DNA from: an alpha proteobacterium AAP38
GTDB taxonomy: Bacteria; Pseudomonadota; Alphaproteobacteria; Azospirillales; Azospirillaceae
Assembly: GCA_001296005.1 (NCBI GenBank)
Contig: LJHR01000004.1
Span: forward strand, 177,403-241,402
Direction: 5' to 3'
DNA: 64,000 nucleotides
Part shown: positions 27,916 to 37,289 of the stretch, piece after piece
How positions within the stretch are numbered: the first letter of the stretch is position 1
Layout of the letters: each line of letters opens with the position of its first letter
Made by a program: the position numbers and the translations under genes
The notes under the pieces: model-generated
What the model was told of the DNA's origin: nothing
Seen by the model: only the letters and a program-made list of their open reading frames with translations
Databases searched by the model: none

Positions 27916-29247
27916 GTGCAGCAGAGCCAACAGGCCGGGCCCCCGCCCGTCAGTGACGGGTACCGGCGCTACGCGCTTTGGGTGCTGCTGATCATCTATA
28001 TCTTGAACTTCCTGGACCGGCAGATCGTCGCCATCCTGGCCGAACCCATCCGGCAGGAACTGCATCTGGCCGATTGGCAGCTTGGCGTGATGACGGGGCT
28101 GGCCTTTGCCCTGTTCTACACGTTCCTGGGCATTCCCATTGCGCGCGTCGCGGAACGCGGCAATCGGCCCCTGATCATCGCGGCGGCGGTGGGAACGTGG
28201 AGCGGCTTCACCATGCTCTGCGGTTTCGCGCAGAATTTCGTACAGCTGGTGCTGTGCCGCGTCGGTGTCGGGGTGGGAGAGGCCGGATGCACCCCACCCG
28301 CCCATTCCCTGATCAGCGATTATACGCCGCGCGAACGCCGCGCGTCGGCCCTGGCCTTCTATTCGCTGGGCACGCCGCTGGGCGGGCTGTTCGGGATGGT
28401 GCTGGGCGGGTTGATCGGCGATGCCTGGGGCTGGCGCACAGCCTTTCTGGTGGCCGGCGCGCCGGGCATCCTGATGGCGATTGTCGCCGCCCTGACCTTG
28501 CGTGAACCGCGCCGGCAGATGCTGGCCGCCGACCTTGCCGCCCGGCGGGCATCGGCACCCAGCCTGCGCGAGGCGCTGGTAGAGCTGAAGGGCAAGCGCG
28601 CCTTCTGGCTGATCGCCTTCGGGGCCGCCATCAAGGCCTTCATCGGCTATGGCGCCGCCTCCTTTCTGGCCCCCTTCTTCTTTCGCAATCATTCCGAAAG
28701 CCTGACCGACATGGCCGATGGTTTCGGGCTGGGCGTGGCGGGGTTCCTGGGCGTGGCCCTTGGGCTTATCCTGGGCCTGACCGGTGCCGTCGGCACCTGG
28801 CTGGGCGGGTATCTGGCGGACAAGCATGGGGCCAAGGACCTGCGCGCCTATATGTCCATCCCCGCCGTATCGACGGCCCTGGGCATCCCCTTCTATATGG
28901 TCGGCCTGACAGTGGAGGATACGACACTGGCCCTGATCATGCTGGCCTTTCCACCCGTGTTGAACACGCTTTGGTACGGGCCGGGATATGCGGCTGTGCA
29001 GGGATTGGTGCGGCCACAGACGCGGGCGACCGCCACGGCAGTACTGCTGTTGATCATCAATCTTGTAGGGTTGGGACTGGGTCCTCTCGGCGTGGGCGCC
29101 GTGTCGGATCTGTTGAGCGGACCAATGGGTCTGGGCAAGGCGGAGGGCGTGCGCTGGTCGCTGGTGATCTTCACCCTGTTCGGCTTTCTGGCCTCCACCT
29201 TGTTCTGGATGGCACGCAAGACCTTGCGGGAAGAGACAGTAAGTTGA
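27916..29247 (+). CDS. MFS transporter in the sulfolactate/glycerol operon
   Basis: 443-residue major facilitator with about 12 membrane helices. The N-terminal '[21 protein letters not shown]' and '[13 protein letters not shown]' motif A are typical of the spinster-like/ACS-like branch. The start is GTG 27916, with GGGAGG upstream in an AT-rich 41-base gap. Flanked by the sulfite exporter and glycerol kinase, it may carry SQ, sulfoquinovosyl glycerol, sulfolactate or glycerol. A long antisense open frame covers it but is a composition shadow. Substrate unresolved. Confidence 0.87.
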   Translation: MQQSQQAGPPPVSDGYRRYALWVLLIIYILNFLDRQIVAILAEPIRQELHLADWQLGVMTGLAFALFYTFLGIPIARVAERGNRPLIIAAAVGTWSGFTMLCGFAQNFVQLVLCRVGVGVGEAGCTPPAHSLISDYTPRERRASALAFYSLGTPLGGLFGMVLGGLIGDAWGWRTAFLVAGAPGILMAIVAALTLREPRRQMLAADLAARRASAPSLREALVELKGKRAFWLIAFGAAIKAFIGYGAASFLAPFFFRNHSESLTDMADGFGLGVAGFLGVALGLILGLTGAVGTWLGGYLADKHGAKDLRAYMSIPAVSTALGIPFYMVGLTVEDTTLALIMLAFPPVLNTLWYGPGYAAVQGLVRPQTRATATAVLLLIINLVGLGLGPLGVGAVSDLLSGPMGLGKAEGVRWSLVIFTLFGFLASTLFWMARKTLREETVS

Positions 29248-29281
29248 GCGTATAAGGGACAGGCAAAGGGGAGGAACGACC

Positions 29282-30784
29282 ATGACCGACCATATCCTGG
29301 CCATTGACCAGGGGACGACGGGAACGACCGTCATCATCTTTGACCGCGAAACGCATATTGTCGGGCGGGCCTATGCCGAGTTCACGCAGCACTACCCGCA
29401 GGCTGGCTGGGTGGAGCATGACGCGGCGGAGATCTGGCGGGTGACGCTGGATACGGCGGGCCGGGCGCTGGCTTCTGCCGGACTGTCGGCGCGGGACCTT
29501 CGCGGGATCGGCATCACCAACCAGCGCGAGACGGTGCTGGCCTGGAACCGGCATACGGGCGAGCCGGCGCACCGGGCCATCGTCTGGCAGGACCGGCGCA
29601 CCGCCGCCTTCTGTGATGATTTGCGGTCACGCACCGGCGTGACGGAGATGGTGCGCGCCAGGACCGGGCTGGTCATCGATCCCTATTTCTCGGGTACCAA
29701 GCTGCGCTGGCTGCTGGAGCATGTGCCGGGTCTGCGGGCCGGCGCGGAGGCGGGCGATATCCTGTTCGGGACCATCGACAGCTGGCTGATCTGGAACCTG
29801 ACGGGCGGGGCCGCCCATGTCACTGACCCGTCGAACGCGGCGCGCACGCAGCTTTACGATATCCATGCCGGTGCCTGGGACAGCGAGCTGCTGTCCTTGA
29901 TGGATGTGCCGGCAAGGGGCCTGCCGGAGGTGCGGTCATCCTCGGCCGTGCTGGGCCACACCACGGCGGACGGGTTCTTAGGTGCGGGCGGCATTGCCAT
30001 CGCCGGCGTGGCGGGGGATCAGCAGGCGGCTTTGTTCGGGCAGGCCTGCCATGGGCCGGGGCTGGCCAAGAATACCTATGGCACCGGGTCCTTCCTGCTG
30101 ATGCATACGGGGTCCAGTACGTTGCGCGATCCTGGCCCGCTGCTGTCGACCGTGGCCTGGCGCATCGGGGATCAGCCGCTTGAATATGCGCTGGAGGGGG
30201 CGATCTTCGTCACGGGGGCGGCGGTGCAGTGGCTGCGTGACGGGCTGGGCCTGATCGCGGCGGCGGCGGAGACGGAGGAACTGGCCCGCTCCATCCCGCA
30301 GAATGACGGGGTCTATTTCGTGCCGGCCCTGACGGGCCTGGGCGCGCCGCATTGGGACCCGTATGCCAGGGGCCTGATCGCCGGGCTGACGCGCGGCACG
30401 GGCCGGGCGCATCTGGCGCGCGCCGCACTGGAGGCCATGGCCTATCAGACCCGCGACGTCACCCGCGCCATCGAGGCGCAGACGGGCATCGCACTCACCG
30501 AACTGCGCGCCGATGGCGGGGCCGTGGGCAACAGCTTCCTGATGCAGTTCCAGGCCGACCTTCTGGGCGTACCGGTGGAGGTGCCGCGCGTGTCGGAGAC
30601 GACGGCCCTGGGGGCGGCCTATCTGGCCGGGCTGGCTACGGGCCTGTGGCAGGACCGCGACGAAATCCGCGCCACCTGGAAACTGGCCCGCCGGTTTGAG
30701 CCGGGGATGAGCACCGCAGAGCGCGAGCGGCTTTACACGCAATGGACAAGGGCCGTGGAGAAATCACGCGGATGGGCGGCATGA
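29282..30784 (+). CDS. glpK: Glycerol kinase
   Basis: 500-residue FGGY-family kinase making sn-glycerol 3-phosphate. Motifs are those of GlpK proper: '[15 protein letters not shown]', '[21 protein letters not shown]', '[12 protein letters not shown]', '[17 protein letters not shown]'-like sequence, '[14 protein letters not shown]' and '[23 protein letters not shown]'. GGGGAGGAA precedes the start. It lies in the suy operon directly before glpD, so the glycerol freed when the GH31 enzyme cuts sulfoquinovosyl glycerol can be phosphorylated on the spot. No glpF-type facilitator is adjacent, which fits an intracellular glycerol source. Confidence 0.93.
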   Translation: MTDHILAIDQGTTGTTVIIFDRETHIVGRAYAEFTQHYPQAGWVEHDAAEIWRVTLDTAGRALASAGLSARDLRGIGITNQRETVLAWNRHTGEPAHRAIVWQDRRTAAFCDDLRSRTGVTEMVRARTGLVIDPYFSGTKLRWLLEHVPGLRAGAEAGDILFGTIDSWLIWNLTGGAAHVTDPSNAARTQLYDIHAGAWDSELLSLMDVPARGLPEVRSSSAVLGHTTADGFLGAGGIAIAGVAGDQQAALFGQACHGPGLAKNTYGTGSFLLMHTGSSTLRDPGPLLSTVAWRIGDQPLEYALEGAIFVTGAAVQWLRDGLGLIAAAAETEELARSIPQNDGVYFVPALTGLGAPHWDPYARGLIAGLTRGTGRAHLARAALEAMAYQTRDVTRAIEAQTGIALTELRADGGAVGNSFLMQFQADLLGVPVEVPRVSETTALGAAYLAGLATGLWQDRDEIRATWKLARRFEPGMSTAERERLYTQWTRAVEKSRGWAA

Positions 30785-32352
30785 ACATGGGATTGAACCG
30801 GGCAAGCGGGATCGCTGCCCTGGCCGCTGGCGGCATCTGGGACCTTGTCATCATCGGCGGCGGCGCCACGGGTCTGGGCACGGCTCTGGATGCTGCCGCG
30901 CGCGGGTACCGTACGCTTCTCCTCGAAGGGCATGACTTCGCCAAGGGCACCTCGTCGCGCGCCACAAAGCTGGTGCATGGCGGTGTGCGCTATCTGGCGC
31001 AGGGGAACATCCCCCTGGTCCGCCACGCCCTGCATGAACGCGGTCGGCTGTTGGCCAACGCGCCGCAGGTGACGCGGCGGCAGGGCTTTGTCGTGCCCTG
31101 CTACCGCTGGTGGGACATGGCATTCTATGGGGCCGGCCTGTTCGCCTATGACCTGTTGGCCGGGAAACTGGGCCTGGGCCGCTCCCGCCTGCTGTCGCGA
31201 ACCGAGGTGATGCGGCGGCTGCCCACCGTGAAGACCAAGGGTCTGGTCGGCGGCATCCATTATTATGACGGGCAGTTCGACGACAGCCGTCTGGCCATCA
31301 CCATCGCGGCCAGTGCCGCCGACCATGGCGCCACCCTGCTGAACTATGTCCGCGTCACGGGCCTGCTGAAAGAGGATGGCCGCATCGCAGGCGTGACCGC
31401 GCGGGATATGGAAACGGGCACGGAATACAGCATCCAGGCCAAGGCCGTGGTGAATGCCGCCGGGATTTTCATGGATGATATCCGGCATATGGACCGGCCC
31501 GACTTGGCCGAGGGTCTGTCGCTGAGCCAGGGTATCCATATCGTCCTGGACCCCGGTTTCCTGGCCAGTGATGACGCCATTCTGATCCCCAAGACCGCCG
31601 ATGGCCGCGTGCTGTTTGTGCTGCCCTGGCTGGGCCGCACCGTGATTGGCACCACCGACACGCCCATCGAGACGGCAAGTCTGGAGCCGAGGGCGCAGGA
31701 GGCGGAAATCCAGTTCCTGCTGGACCATGCCGCAGAGTACCTGACCCGTGCGCCCACCCGGTCGGATGTGCTGTCGATCTTTACCGGCATCCGCCCCCTG
31801 GTAAAGGTGAAAGGCGCATCGGGTACCTCCGCCGTGCCACGCGACCATGTGCTGATGGTATCGGACAGCGGCCTTGTCACCATCACGGGCGGCAAATGGA
31901 CCACCTATCGCGAGATGGCCGAACAGACGGTCGACGCCGCAGCGAAGGTGGCCGGCTTCACCCCAACGTCCAGCCCCACCAGGGACCTGCGCCTGCACGG
32001 CTGGGCCCCGCGCGACGGCATCGACAGCAGCGACCCGCTGGCCGCCTATGGCGCCGACGCGCCCCGGGTGCGGGCCGTGCTGGCCGAACAGCCCGGCTGG
32101 GATGCCCCGATGCATCAAGACCTGCCCTATGCCCTGGGCGAAGCCGCCTACGCCGCCCGTTACCTGATGGCCCGCACGGTGGAGGACGTCCTGTCCCGCC
32201 GCACCCGTGCCCTTTTGCTGAACGCCGAAGCTGCTGTTGCCGCCGTCCCCGCAGTCGCGCAGGTGTTGGCCGCCGAACTGGGCCGCGATCAGGCATGGGT
32301 GGAAGCGCAGGTCGCGGAATTCACAGCACTGGCAGGGGTTTACAAAGCGTAG
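30781..32352 (+). CDS. glpD: FAD-dependent glycerol-3-phosphate dehydrogenase
   Basis: 523-residue membrane-associated flavoenzyme oxidising glycerol 3-phosphate to dihydroxyacetone phosphate and passing electrons to quinone. Dinucleotide-binding '[23 protein letters not shown]', followed by '[17 protein letters not shown]' and '[19 protein letters not shown]', are diagnostic. The ATG at 30781 overlaps the glpK stop (ATGA); an earlier in-frame ATG lies inside glpK and is rejected. Last gene of the lower-pathway operon. A different GlpD is encoded at 45329-46897, so the strain has two in this window. Confidence 0.93.
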   Translation: MNMGLNRASGIAALAAGGIWDLVIIGGGATGLGTALDAAARGYRTLLLEGHDFAKGTSSRATKLVHGGVRYLAQGNIPLVRHALHERGRLLANAPQVTRRQGFVVPCYRWWDMAFYGAGLFAYDLLAGKLGLGRSRLLSRTEVMRRLPTVKTKGLVGGIHYYDGQFDDSRLAITIAASAADHGATLLNYVRVTGLLKEDGRIAGVTARDMETGTEYSIQAKAVVNAAGIFMDDIRHMDRPDLAEGLSLSQGIHIVLDPGFLASDDAILIPKTADGRVLFVLPWLGRTVIGTTDTPIETASLEPRAQEAEIQFLLDHAAEYLTRAPTRSDVLSIFTGIRPLVKVKGASGTSAVPRDHVLMVSDSGLVTITGGKWTTYREMAEQTVDAAAKVAGFTPTSSPTRDLRLHGWAPRDGIDSSDPLAAYGADAPRVRAVLAEQPGWDAPMHQDLPYALGEAAYAARYLMARTVEDVLSRRTRALLLNAEAAVAAVPAVAQVLAAELGRDQAWVEAQVAEFTALAGVYKA

Positions 32353-32385
32353 CGCGGATTACGGCTGACGCCTAATCCGCACTAC
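32349..32385 (+). terminator. Hairpin after glpD, possible operon end
   Basis: GCGGATTA (32354-32361) pairs perfectly with TAATCCGC (32373-32380). The stem extends by GTAG/CTAC across one mismatch, and the loop is 11 bases. There is no T-tract, so it is either a Rho-type/weak terminator or a dispersed palindromic repeat unit. It lies between the convergent glpD and gntR genes. Confidence 0.5.
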
Positions 32386-32439
32386 GCAAAAGCCAAATGG
32401 AACGACCTGCAGATAGCGGCGATCAAAATCGGGCGTAGG

Positions 32440-33156
32440 TCAGTTCAACGTCACCGAATAGGTGAGGTCGCGGGCGTAGACGCGGCTGAGGCGCCATTCA
32501 ACGCGGCGGTCCTGTAGTGACAGGGCCACGCGGTCGATGCAAAGGATCGACGCGCCGACGGGGGCGTTCAGCAGGCGCTGGTCGTCGGGCGTCGACAGGT
32601 CCGCGCGCAGTTCTTCGTTCGCGGAGACGATATTGATGCCGAAATCAGTCTGGTAAAGCGAATAGAGCGTGTTGGGCAGCGGCATCCGGTCCTCGATCTT
32701 CGGGAACAGGGCCGAGGGCAGGATGATGCTCTCCCGGATCGTGGGCTTGCCATCGACCAGCCGAACGCGGTTGATCTCCACCACCTTGGCGCCTTTGGCC
32801 AGATCCAGCTTCTGCTGGTCGGCGACGCGGGCCGCGCGCACGCGCACGCTCTGCTCCCCCATGGTGGGGGTGACGCGTTCACCGCCGGGCCGCACCATGC
32901 GGAAGAACCGGAACAAGGACCGTTCCTGGGTATTTTCCGCAATGAAGGTGCCCTTGCCCTGATGCCGGACCAGTAGCTTCTCCGCCGTCAGCGCATCCAG
33001 CACCTTGCGCATTGTGCCCTGGCTGACGCCCAGTTCGCGGGCCAGCGCATGTTCGCTGGGAATGGCCTCGCCCGGCCGCCAGACGCCTTCCGCCACCTTG
33101 TTGACAATGATGTCGTACACTTGCCGGTAAAGGGGACGGTAACCGGGGGCATCCAT
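32440..33156 (-). CDS. GntR/HutC-family regulator (UTRA domain), predicted SQ regulator
   Basis: 238-residue repressor. Residues about 5-75 form the GntR winged helix ('PLYRQVYDIIVNKVAEG', 'IPSEHALARELGVSQGTMRKVLDAL', 'GKGTFIAE'). Residues about 95-235 form a UTRA effector domain ('GAKVVEINRVRLVDGKPTIRESIILPS', 'SLYQTDFGINI'). A copy of the shared palindrome lies 31 bases upstream of its start, suggesting autoregulation. It is the only regulator inside the block that carries the palindromes, so it is the best candidate to bind all of them. The inducer is unknown; SQ, sulfoquinovosyl glycerol or a sulfo-intermediate would be logical. Confidence 0.88.
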   Translation of the reverse strand: MDAPGYRPLYRQVYDIIVNKVAEGVWRPGEAIPSEHALARELGVSQGTMRKVLDALTAEKLLVRHQGKGTFIAENTQERSLFRFFRMVRPGGERVTPTMGEQSVRVRAARVADQQKLDLAKGAKVVEINRVRLVDGKPTIRESIILPSALFPKIEDRMPLPNTLYSLYQTDFGINIVSANEELRADLSTPDDQRLLNAPVGASILCIDRVALSLQDRRVEWRLSRVYARDLTYSVTLN

Positions 33157-33186
33157 GAGGCGGAGGCATCCTTTGCAACGGGATAA

Positions 33187-33200
33187 GACTTATATAAGAT
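33187..33200. promoter_or_regulatory. Operator palindrome, site c (gntR promoter)
   Basis: GACTTATATAAGAT, 12 of 14 matches with the central ten bases CTTATATAAG intact. It lies 31 bases upstream of the GntR start codon, in the short gap between gntR and the end of the aldehyde dehydrogenase gene, and is consistent with autoregulation. Confidence 0.75.
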
Positions 33201-33284
33201 AAAACAGTTCTGATGCATTTCATCAAGGGTTTTGGGACCGGTGGCGGAGCGGACGGCGTCGCAGCCCGCTCCGCCACGGCGACC

Positions 33285-34736
33285 TTACCCCAGCCCACCG
33301 ATGCAGGCATATTTCAGCGTGGTGTAATCATCGATGCCATGGCGGGACCCCTCCACGCCAACGCCCGATTCCTTATGCCCGCCGAACGGCGCCACCTCCG
33401 TCGTGATCAGCCCTTCATTGATGCCGACCAGACCGTAATCCAGTCCCTCCATCATCCTGAACGCCCGGCCCAGATCTCGTGTATAGACGTAGGAGGCAAG
33501 GCCATACTCGGTGTCGTTTGCCATGCGCAAGGCATCGGCCTCCGTCTCAAACCGGAAGATGGGGGCCAGCGGGGCGAAGGTTTCATCGCGCGCAACTGCC
33601 ATGTCGGATGTCGCACCGGCGATCAGGGTCGGCTGGAAGAAACTGCCACCCAGGGCATGCCGCGCCCCACCCGTCACCACGCGTCCGCCCTTGGCGACGG
33701 CGTCGGCGATATGTTCCTCGATCTTGCGAACGCCCCCCATGTCAATCAATGGTCCCTGCACCACCCCATCCTGAAGCCCGTCGCCCACCATCATGGCCGA
33801 CACAGCCGCCGCCATGCGTTCCACAAAGGCATCATGGATGCCGGACTGCACCAGGATGCGGTTGGCGCAGACGCAGGTCTGGCCGGTATTGCGGAACTTG
33901 GCCAGCATGGCACCGGCCACAGCCGAGTCTAGATCAGCATCATCGAACACGATGAAGGGCGCATTGCCGCCCAGTTCCATGGAAACCCGCTTCATATGCG
34001 CCATGGCCTTGGCCGCCAGCGCCTTGCCCACCGAAGTGGAGCCGGTGAAGGTGATTTTCCGCAGCAGCGGATTCTCGCACATTTCTGCCGCGATCTCTGC
34101 CGCCGATCCCGTAACGATGTTCAACACGCCCGGCGGGAACCCCACCTGTTCGGCAAGCACCCCGATGGCCAGGGCGGAATAGGGCGTCTGTGTCGCGGGC
34201 TTCACCACCATGGTGCAGCCTGCCGCCAGGGCCGCCCCCAGCTTGCGCGCAATCATGCTGTTGGGGAAGTTCCAGGGCGTAATCGCCCCCACCACCCCCA
34301 CCGGTTCACGCACCGCCAGCAGGCGGCGGTTCTTCCAAGGGGACGGAATGACATCGCCATAGACGCGCCGCGCCTCCTCCGCGAACCAGCGGATATAGGC
34401 GGCACCCAATGTCACCTCCCCCACAGCCTCGGCCAACGGCTTGCCCATTTCCAGGGTCAGCAAGCGGCCCAGTTCGGCCTTGTTGGCCAGAATGGCATCA
34501 TGAAGCTTCATCATCAGATTGGCGCGGTCCGCCGCCGTCCAGGTCCGCCAGTCCAGAAAGGCACGGTGGGCGGCGTCGATGGCGGTCTTCGTCTCTGCCC
34601 GGCCACCACGCGGTATTGATCCCAGCACATCACCTGTTGATGGATTGGAAACAGCGATTGTGGCGCCATCCATGGCATCCTGCCAGACGCCATTGATGAG
34701 GCATTGCTGGCGCAGCAGCGGGTGGGACATCGGCAT
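33285..34736 (-). CDS. Aldehyde dehydrogenase, predicted sulfolactaldehyde dehydrogenase
   Basis: 483-residue NAD(P)-dependent aldehyde dehydrogenase of the succinate-semialdehyde dehydrogenase (GabD-like) subgroup, the same family as sulfolactaldehyde dehydrogenase in sulfo-ED organisms. Visible: 'TPWNFPNSMIARKLGAALAAGC', general-base Glu in 'VSMELGGNAPFIVFDDADLD', catalytic Cys in 'NTGQTCVCANRI' and 'PFGGHKESGVGVEGSRHGI'. It would oxidise (S)-sulfolactaldehyde to (S)-sulfolactate, the input for slcC. ATG 34736 or 34730 are both plausible starts (AAGGA and GGAG upstream); the longer frame is not supported. Its promoter region carries operator site d, tying it to the regulon although it is separated from the main sulfo-ED operon. 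Confidence 0.83.
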   Translation of the reverse strand: MPMSHPLLRQQCLINGVWQDAMDGATIAVSNPSTGDVLGSIPRGGRAETKTAIDAAHRAFLDWRTWTAADRANLMMKLHDAILANKAELGRLLTLEMGKPLAEAVGEVTLGAAYIRWFAEEARRVYGDVIPSPWKNRRLLAVREPVGVVGAITPWNFPNSMIARKLGAALAAGCTMVVKPATQTPYSALAIGVLAEQVGFPPGVLNIVTGSAAEIAAEMCENPLLRKITFTGSTSVGKALAAKAMAHMKRVSMELGGNAPFIVFDDADLDSAVAGAMLAKFRNTGQTCVCANRILVQSGIHDAFVERMAAAVSAMMVGDGLQDGVVQGPLIDMGGVRKIEEHIADAVAKGGRVVTGGARHALGGSFFQPTLIAGATSDMAVARDETFAPLAPIFRFETEADALRMANDTEYGLASYVYTRDLGRAFRMMEGLDYGLVGINEGLITTEVAPFGGHKESGVGVEGSRHGIDDYTTLKYACIGGLG

Positions 34737-34809
34737 CTCCGGTCTTCCTTCTTCCGTGTGGCGGGCGTCGCGGCGCCCCATAATCGGGCTGGACGAGTAT
34801 CTATTCTAA

Positions 34810-34823
34810 CTCTTATATAAGAT
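34810..34823. promoter_or_regulatory. Operator palindrome, site d1
   Basis: CTCTTATATAAGAT, 12 of 14 matches with the CTTATATAAG core. Located between the divergent aldehyde dehydrogenase (start 34736) and TonB receptor (start 34913), so one site can serve both. Confidence 0.77.
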
Positions 34824-34832
34824 ACAACTCTT

Positions 34833-34846
34833 GTCTTACCCAAGAC
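34833..34846. promoter_or_regulatory. Possible second operator, site d2
   Basis: GTCTTACCCAAGAC keeps the perfect GTCTTA/AAGAC arms but replaces the central TAT by CCC (11 of 14). It is offset 23 bases from site d1, about two helical turns, so two dimers could bind on the same face upstream of the TonB receptor gene. Confidence 0.5.
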
Positions 34847-34912
34847 CATGCGGTAGGAATGATGCAACCCCGCCAACAAGGGGAGCCGACAATTGAACAG
34901 GGAGGAAATGAC

Positions 34913-37219
34913 ATGCAGCATGCAAAGCATCTGAGACGGCTTGCGGCCGGCACTGCCATGGCGGTGATGGGCCTGTCCGGCTCCGCCGTCGCGCAGAACA
35001 GTGCCGATGGTGGCTTTCTTCTGGAAGAAATCATCGTCACGGCCCAAAAGCGCGTCCAGAACCTGCAGGACGTGCCCGTCGCCATCAGCGTCGTGACCGG
35101 CGATCAGCTGGAACAGGCCAACATTAATTCCGCAGAACAGCTGTTCCAGCGCGTACCGACCATCACGTTCCGCAAGGGCAACACCAACAAGGATAGCGCC
35201 ATCTCCATCCGCGGTGTGGGCACGATCTCCTTCGCGTCGGGTGTGGAGCCGTCGGTTTCGACCGTCATTGACGGCGTCGTCTATGCGCGCGCCGGTCAGC
35301 AGACGGCCGACTTCCTGGACCTGGAACGGGTTGAAGTGCTGCGCGGTCCGCAGGGTTCGATCTTCGGCAAGAATGCATCGGCCGGTGTGGTGAACATCAC
35401 CACCCGCGCGCCCTCCTCCACGCCCAAGGGCTTTGCCGAGGCATCATACTATGAGGGCAACGAGTACCGCCTGAAGGCCGGCGTCTCCGGCCCCCTGTCG
35501 GACAAGCTGTCCGGCCTGGTCACAGGTTTCTTCAGCCATTTCGATGGAAACGGCAAGAACGTGTTCAATGGCCATGACGTCAACGGCTATGAACGCTATG
35601 GCGCGCGCATGAAGCTGGTGCTGGATGCCACGGAGAATGTGACATTCACGGCCATCGCCGATTATGCCAAGGGCAACGACAATGGCTATGCCGACAGCAT
35701 CGGCACGGTTTTCCCCGGCGCCTATCAGGACCAGATTTTCAAGCCCTCGCTGGCCCCGCTGATGCCGGGGGCCAAGAACAAGGATATCGACAACGATCTG
35801 GACCCCAAGACGCGGGACAAGAATTCCGGCGTCTCCTTGCAGGCCGATATCGACCTGGGCACGGCTGCCATCACCTCCATCACCGCCTACCGCCACTGGT
35901 ACAATTATCAGCAGCGTGACGGTGACTTCCGTTCCGACGCACCGCTTTACGTCGCCACCGGTGCGGCGGGCAGCGATGTCCGCTCCCACGACCGGGGCGA
36001 CCTGAGCTTTGATCAGTTCACGCAGGAACTGCGCATCGCCTCCACGGGACAGAACTTCATCGATTACGTGGCCGGCGTTTACTACTACACCACAAAGGAA
36101 GTGGACTTCTTCAACCGTACTGTCACGGCCTGTACCGCGACCACCCTGGCGGCGGTCAACGGGTTGCTGCCCTGCCGGGCCGGCGCATCGACCTTCACCA
36201 CCAATGAAGGCAATGCCGATTTCACGACCAAGCTGAAGAACTACGCGGCCTTCGGCCAGGCGACGGTCAATTTCACAGATGATTTCCGCGCCATCCTGGG
36301 CGGTCGCTATACGGAGGACAAGGTGTCCTTCGACTTCGCCCGCCGTTCCACCTCCACCGCCGCCTTCCCCGGTGTGCGTCCGGCCTTCGCCGCCAGCGGC
36401 ACCACCAAGCAGGATGGCATCTCCGGCAATGCCGGCCTTCAGTATGATTTCGCCGACGACATCATCGGCTATGCGACATATACCCGTGGCTATAAGGGTC
36501 CGGCGCTGAATGTCTTCTTCAACATGGTGGGCACCGACACGCTGCCCATCTCGGAAGAAACGTCCAACGCCTATGAAGCCGGCCTGAAGACCCGCTTCCC
36601 CGAGGCGGGCCTGATGCTGAACTTGGCCGCCTTCAAGACCGTCTATGACGGGTACCAGGCCAACAATCTGGAACTGGTGGCCGGACAGGTGGTGACCCGC
36701 CTGACCAATGCCGGTTCGGTGTCGACCCGTGGTCTGGAAGCCGACTTTACCTGGGCCGCCAGCCGCGACCTGGAATTCAATGGAGGCGTTTCCTACACCA
36801 AGGCCCGCATCGACAAGTTCAAGTGCCCGACCACCAACCCGACCTGCGCCGACGCCATCAACGGCAAACGCTTGCCCTTCTCCGCCAAATGGAAAGGATC
36901 GGTCACGGCTGACTGGCGCCTGCCGGTGGAACTGCCCAATGGTGATCTGAACCTGTCCAACACGGTACAGTTCACGTCCAAGCAGGGCTTCGACATCAAC
37001 CAGAACCCCAACGCGGTCCAGAGCGGTTACTCCACATGGGATGCGGTCCTGGCCTGGACGTCGGATGATGACATGTATCGTCTGTCGCTGGTCGCCAAGA
37101 ACATCACCGACAAGCAGTATGTGATCCTGCGTATTCCGAACGGCACCGCCTTCATGCGCCAGATCACGCCGCGCGACGCCGAGCGTTATTTCGGTGCCTC
37201 CGCCCGGGTCAATTTCTGA
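34913..37219 (+). CDS. TonB-dependent outer-membrane receptor of the SQ regulon
   Basis: 768-residue receptor with signal peptide (KHLRRLAAGTAMAVMGLSGSAVAQ), TonB-box-like 'FLLEEIIVTAQKRVQNLQDVPVAI', plug motif 'VEVLRGPQGSIFGKNASAGVVNI' and a full beta barrel ending in the expected terminal Phe ('ASARVNF'). The start at 34913 follows GGAGGA by 6-7 bases; an ATG at 34859 would add an unconserved leader. It has its own promoter with operator sites d1/d2 and a strong terminator, so it forms a single-gene unit. Its regulation suggests it imports sulfoquinovosyl glycerol, SQ or a sulfolipid fragment; no ligand can be read from sequence. Confidence 0.92.
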   Translation: MQHAKHLRRLAAGTAMAVMGLSGSAVAQNSADGGFLLEEIIVTAQKRVQNLQDVPVAISVVTGDQLEQANINSAEQLFQRVPTITFRKGNTNKDSAISIRGVGTISFASGVEPSVSTVIDGVVYARAGQQTADFLDLERVEVLRGPQGSIFGKNASAGVVNITTRAPSSTPKGFAEASYYEGNEYRLKAGVSGPLSDKLSGLVTGFFSHFDGNGKNVFNGHDVNGYERYGARMKLVLDATENVTFTAIADYAKGNDNGYADSIGTVFPGAYQDQIFKPSLAPLMPGAKNKDIDNDLDPKTRDKNSGVSLQADIDLGTAAITSITAYRHWYNYQQRDGDFRSDAPLYVATGAAGSDVRSHDRGDLSFDQFTQELRIASTGQNFIDYVAGVYYYTTKEVDFFNRTVTACTATTLAAVNGLLPCRAGASTFTTNEGNADFTTKLKNYAAFGQATVNFTDDFRAILGGRYTEDKVSFDFARRSTSTAAFPGVRPAFAASGTTKQDGISGNAGLQYDFADDIIGYATYTRGYKGPALNVFFNMVGTDTLPISEETSNAYEAGLKTRFPEAGLMLNLAAFKTVYDGYQANNLELVAGQVVTRLTNAGSVSTRGLEADFTWAASRDLEFNGGVSYTKARIDKFKCPTTNPTCADAINGKRLPFSAKWKGSVTADWRLPVELPNGDLNLSNTVQFTSKQGFDINQNPNAVQSGYSTWDAVLAWTSDDDMYRLSLVAKNITDKQYVILRIPNGTAFMRQITPRDAERYFGASARVNF

Positions 37220-37253
37220 TCCGGGGTTCAGTCCCAACAATATGCCTTCTCCA

Positions 37254-37288
37254 CCCCCGGTGCCGTCCCTGGCACCGGGGGATTTTTT
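37254..37288 (+). terminator. Intrinsic terminator of the TonB receptor gene
   Basis: Perfect 11-bp stem CCCCCGGTGCC / GGCACCGGGGG (37254-37264 with 37271-37281), 6-base loop, then ATTTTTTA. A textbook Rho-independent terminator on the plus strand, 35 bases after the receptor stop codon. The T-run is absent in the other direction. Confidence 0.93.
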
Positions 37289-37289
37289 A

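Noticed and set aside
27898..29337. 479-codon minus-strand open frame opposite the MFS gene
   Set aside because: Repetitive polar composition with no domain; the plus-strand frame has clear MFS motifs and a ribosome site.
30742..30780. Earlier in-frame ATG for glpD
   Set aside because: It would overlap glpK by 43 bases and add a non-conserved leader; the ATGA overlap at 30781 is the natural coupled start.
35444..37240. 598-codon minus-strand open frame
   Set aside because: Antisense to the TonB receptor, which has a signal peptide, plug, barrel and terminal Phe.
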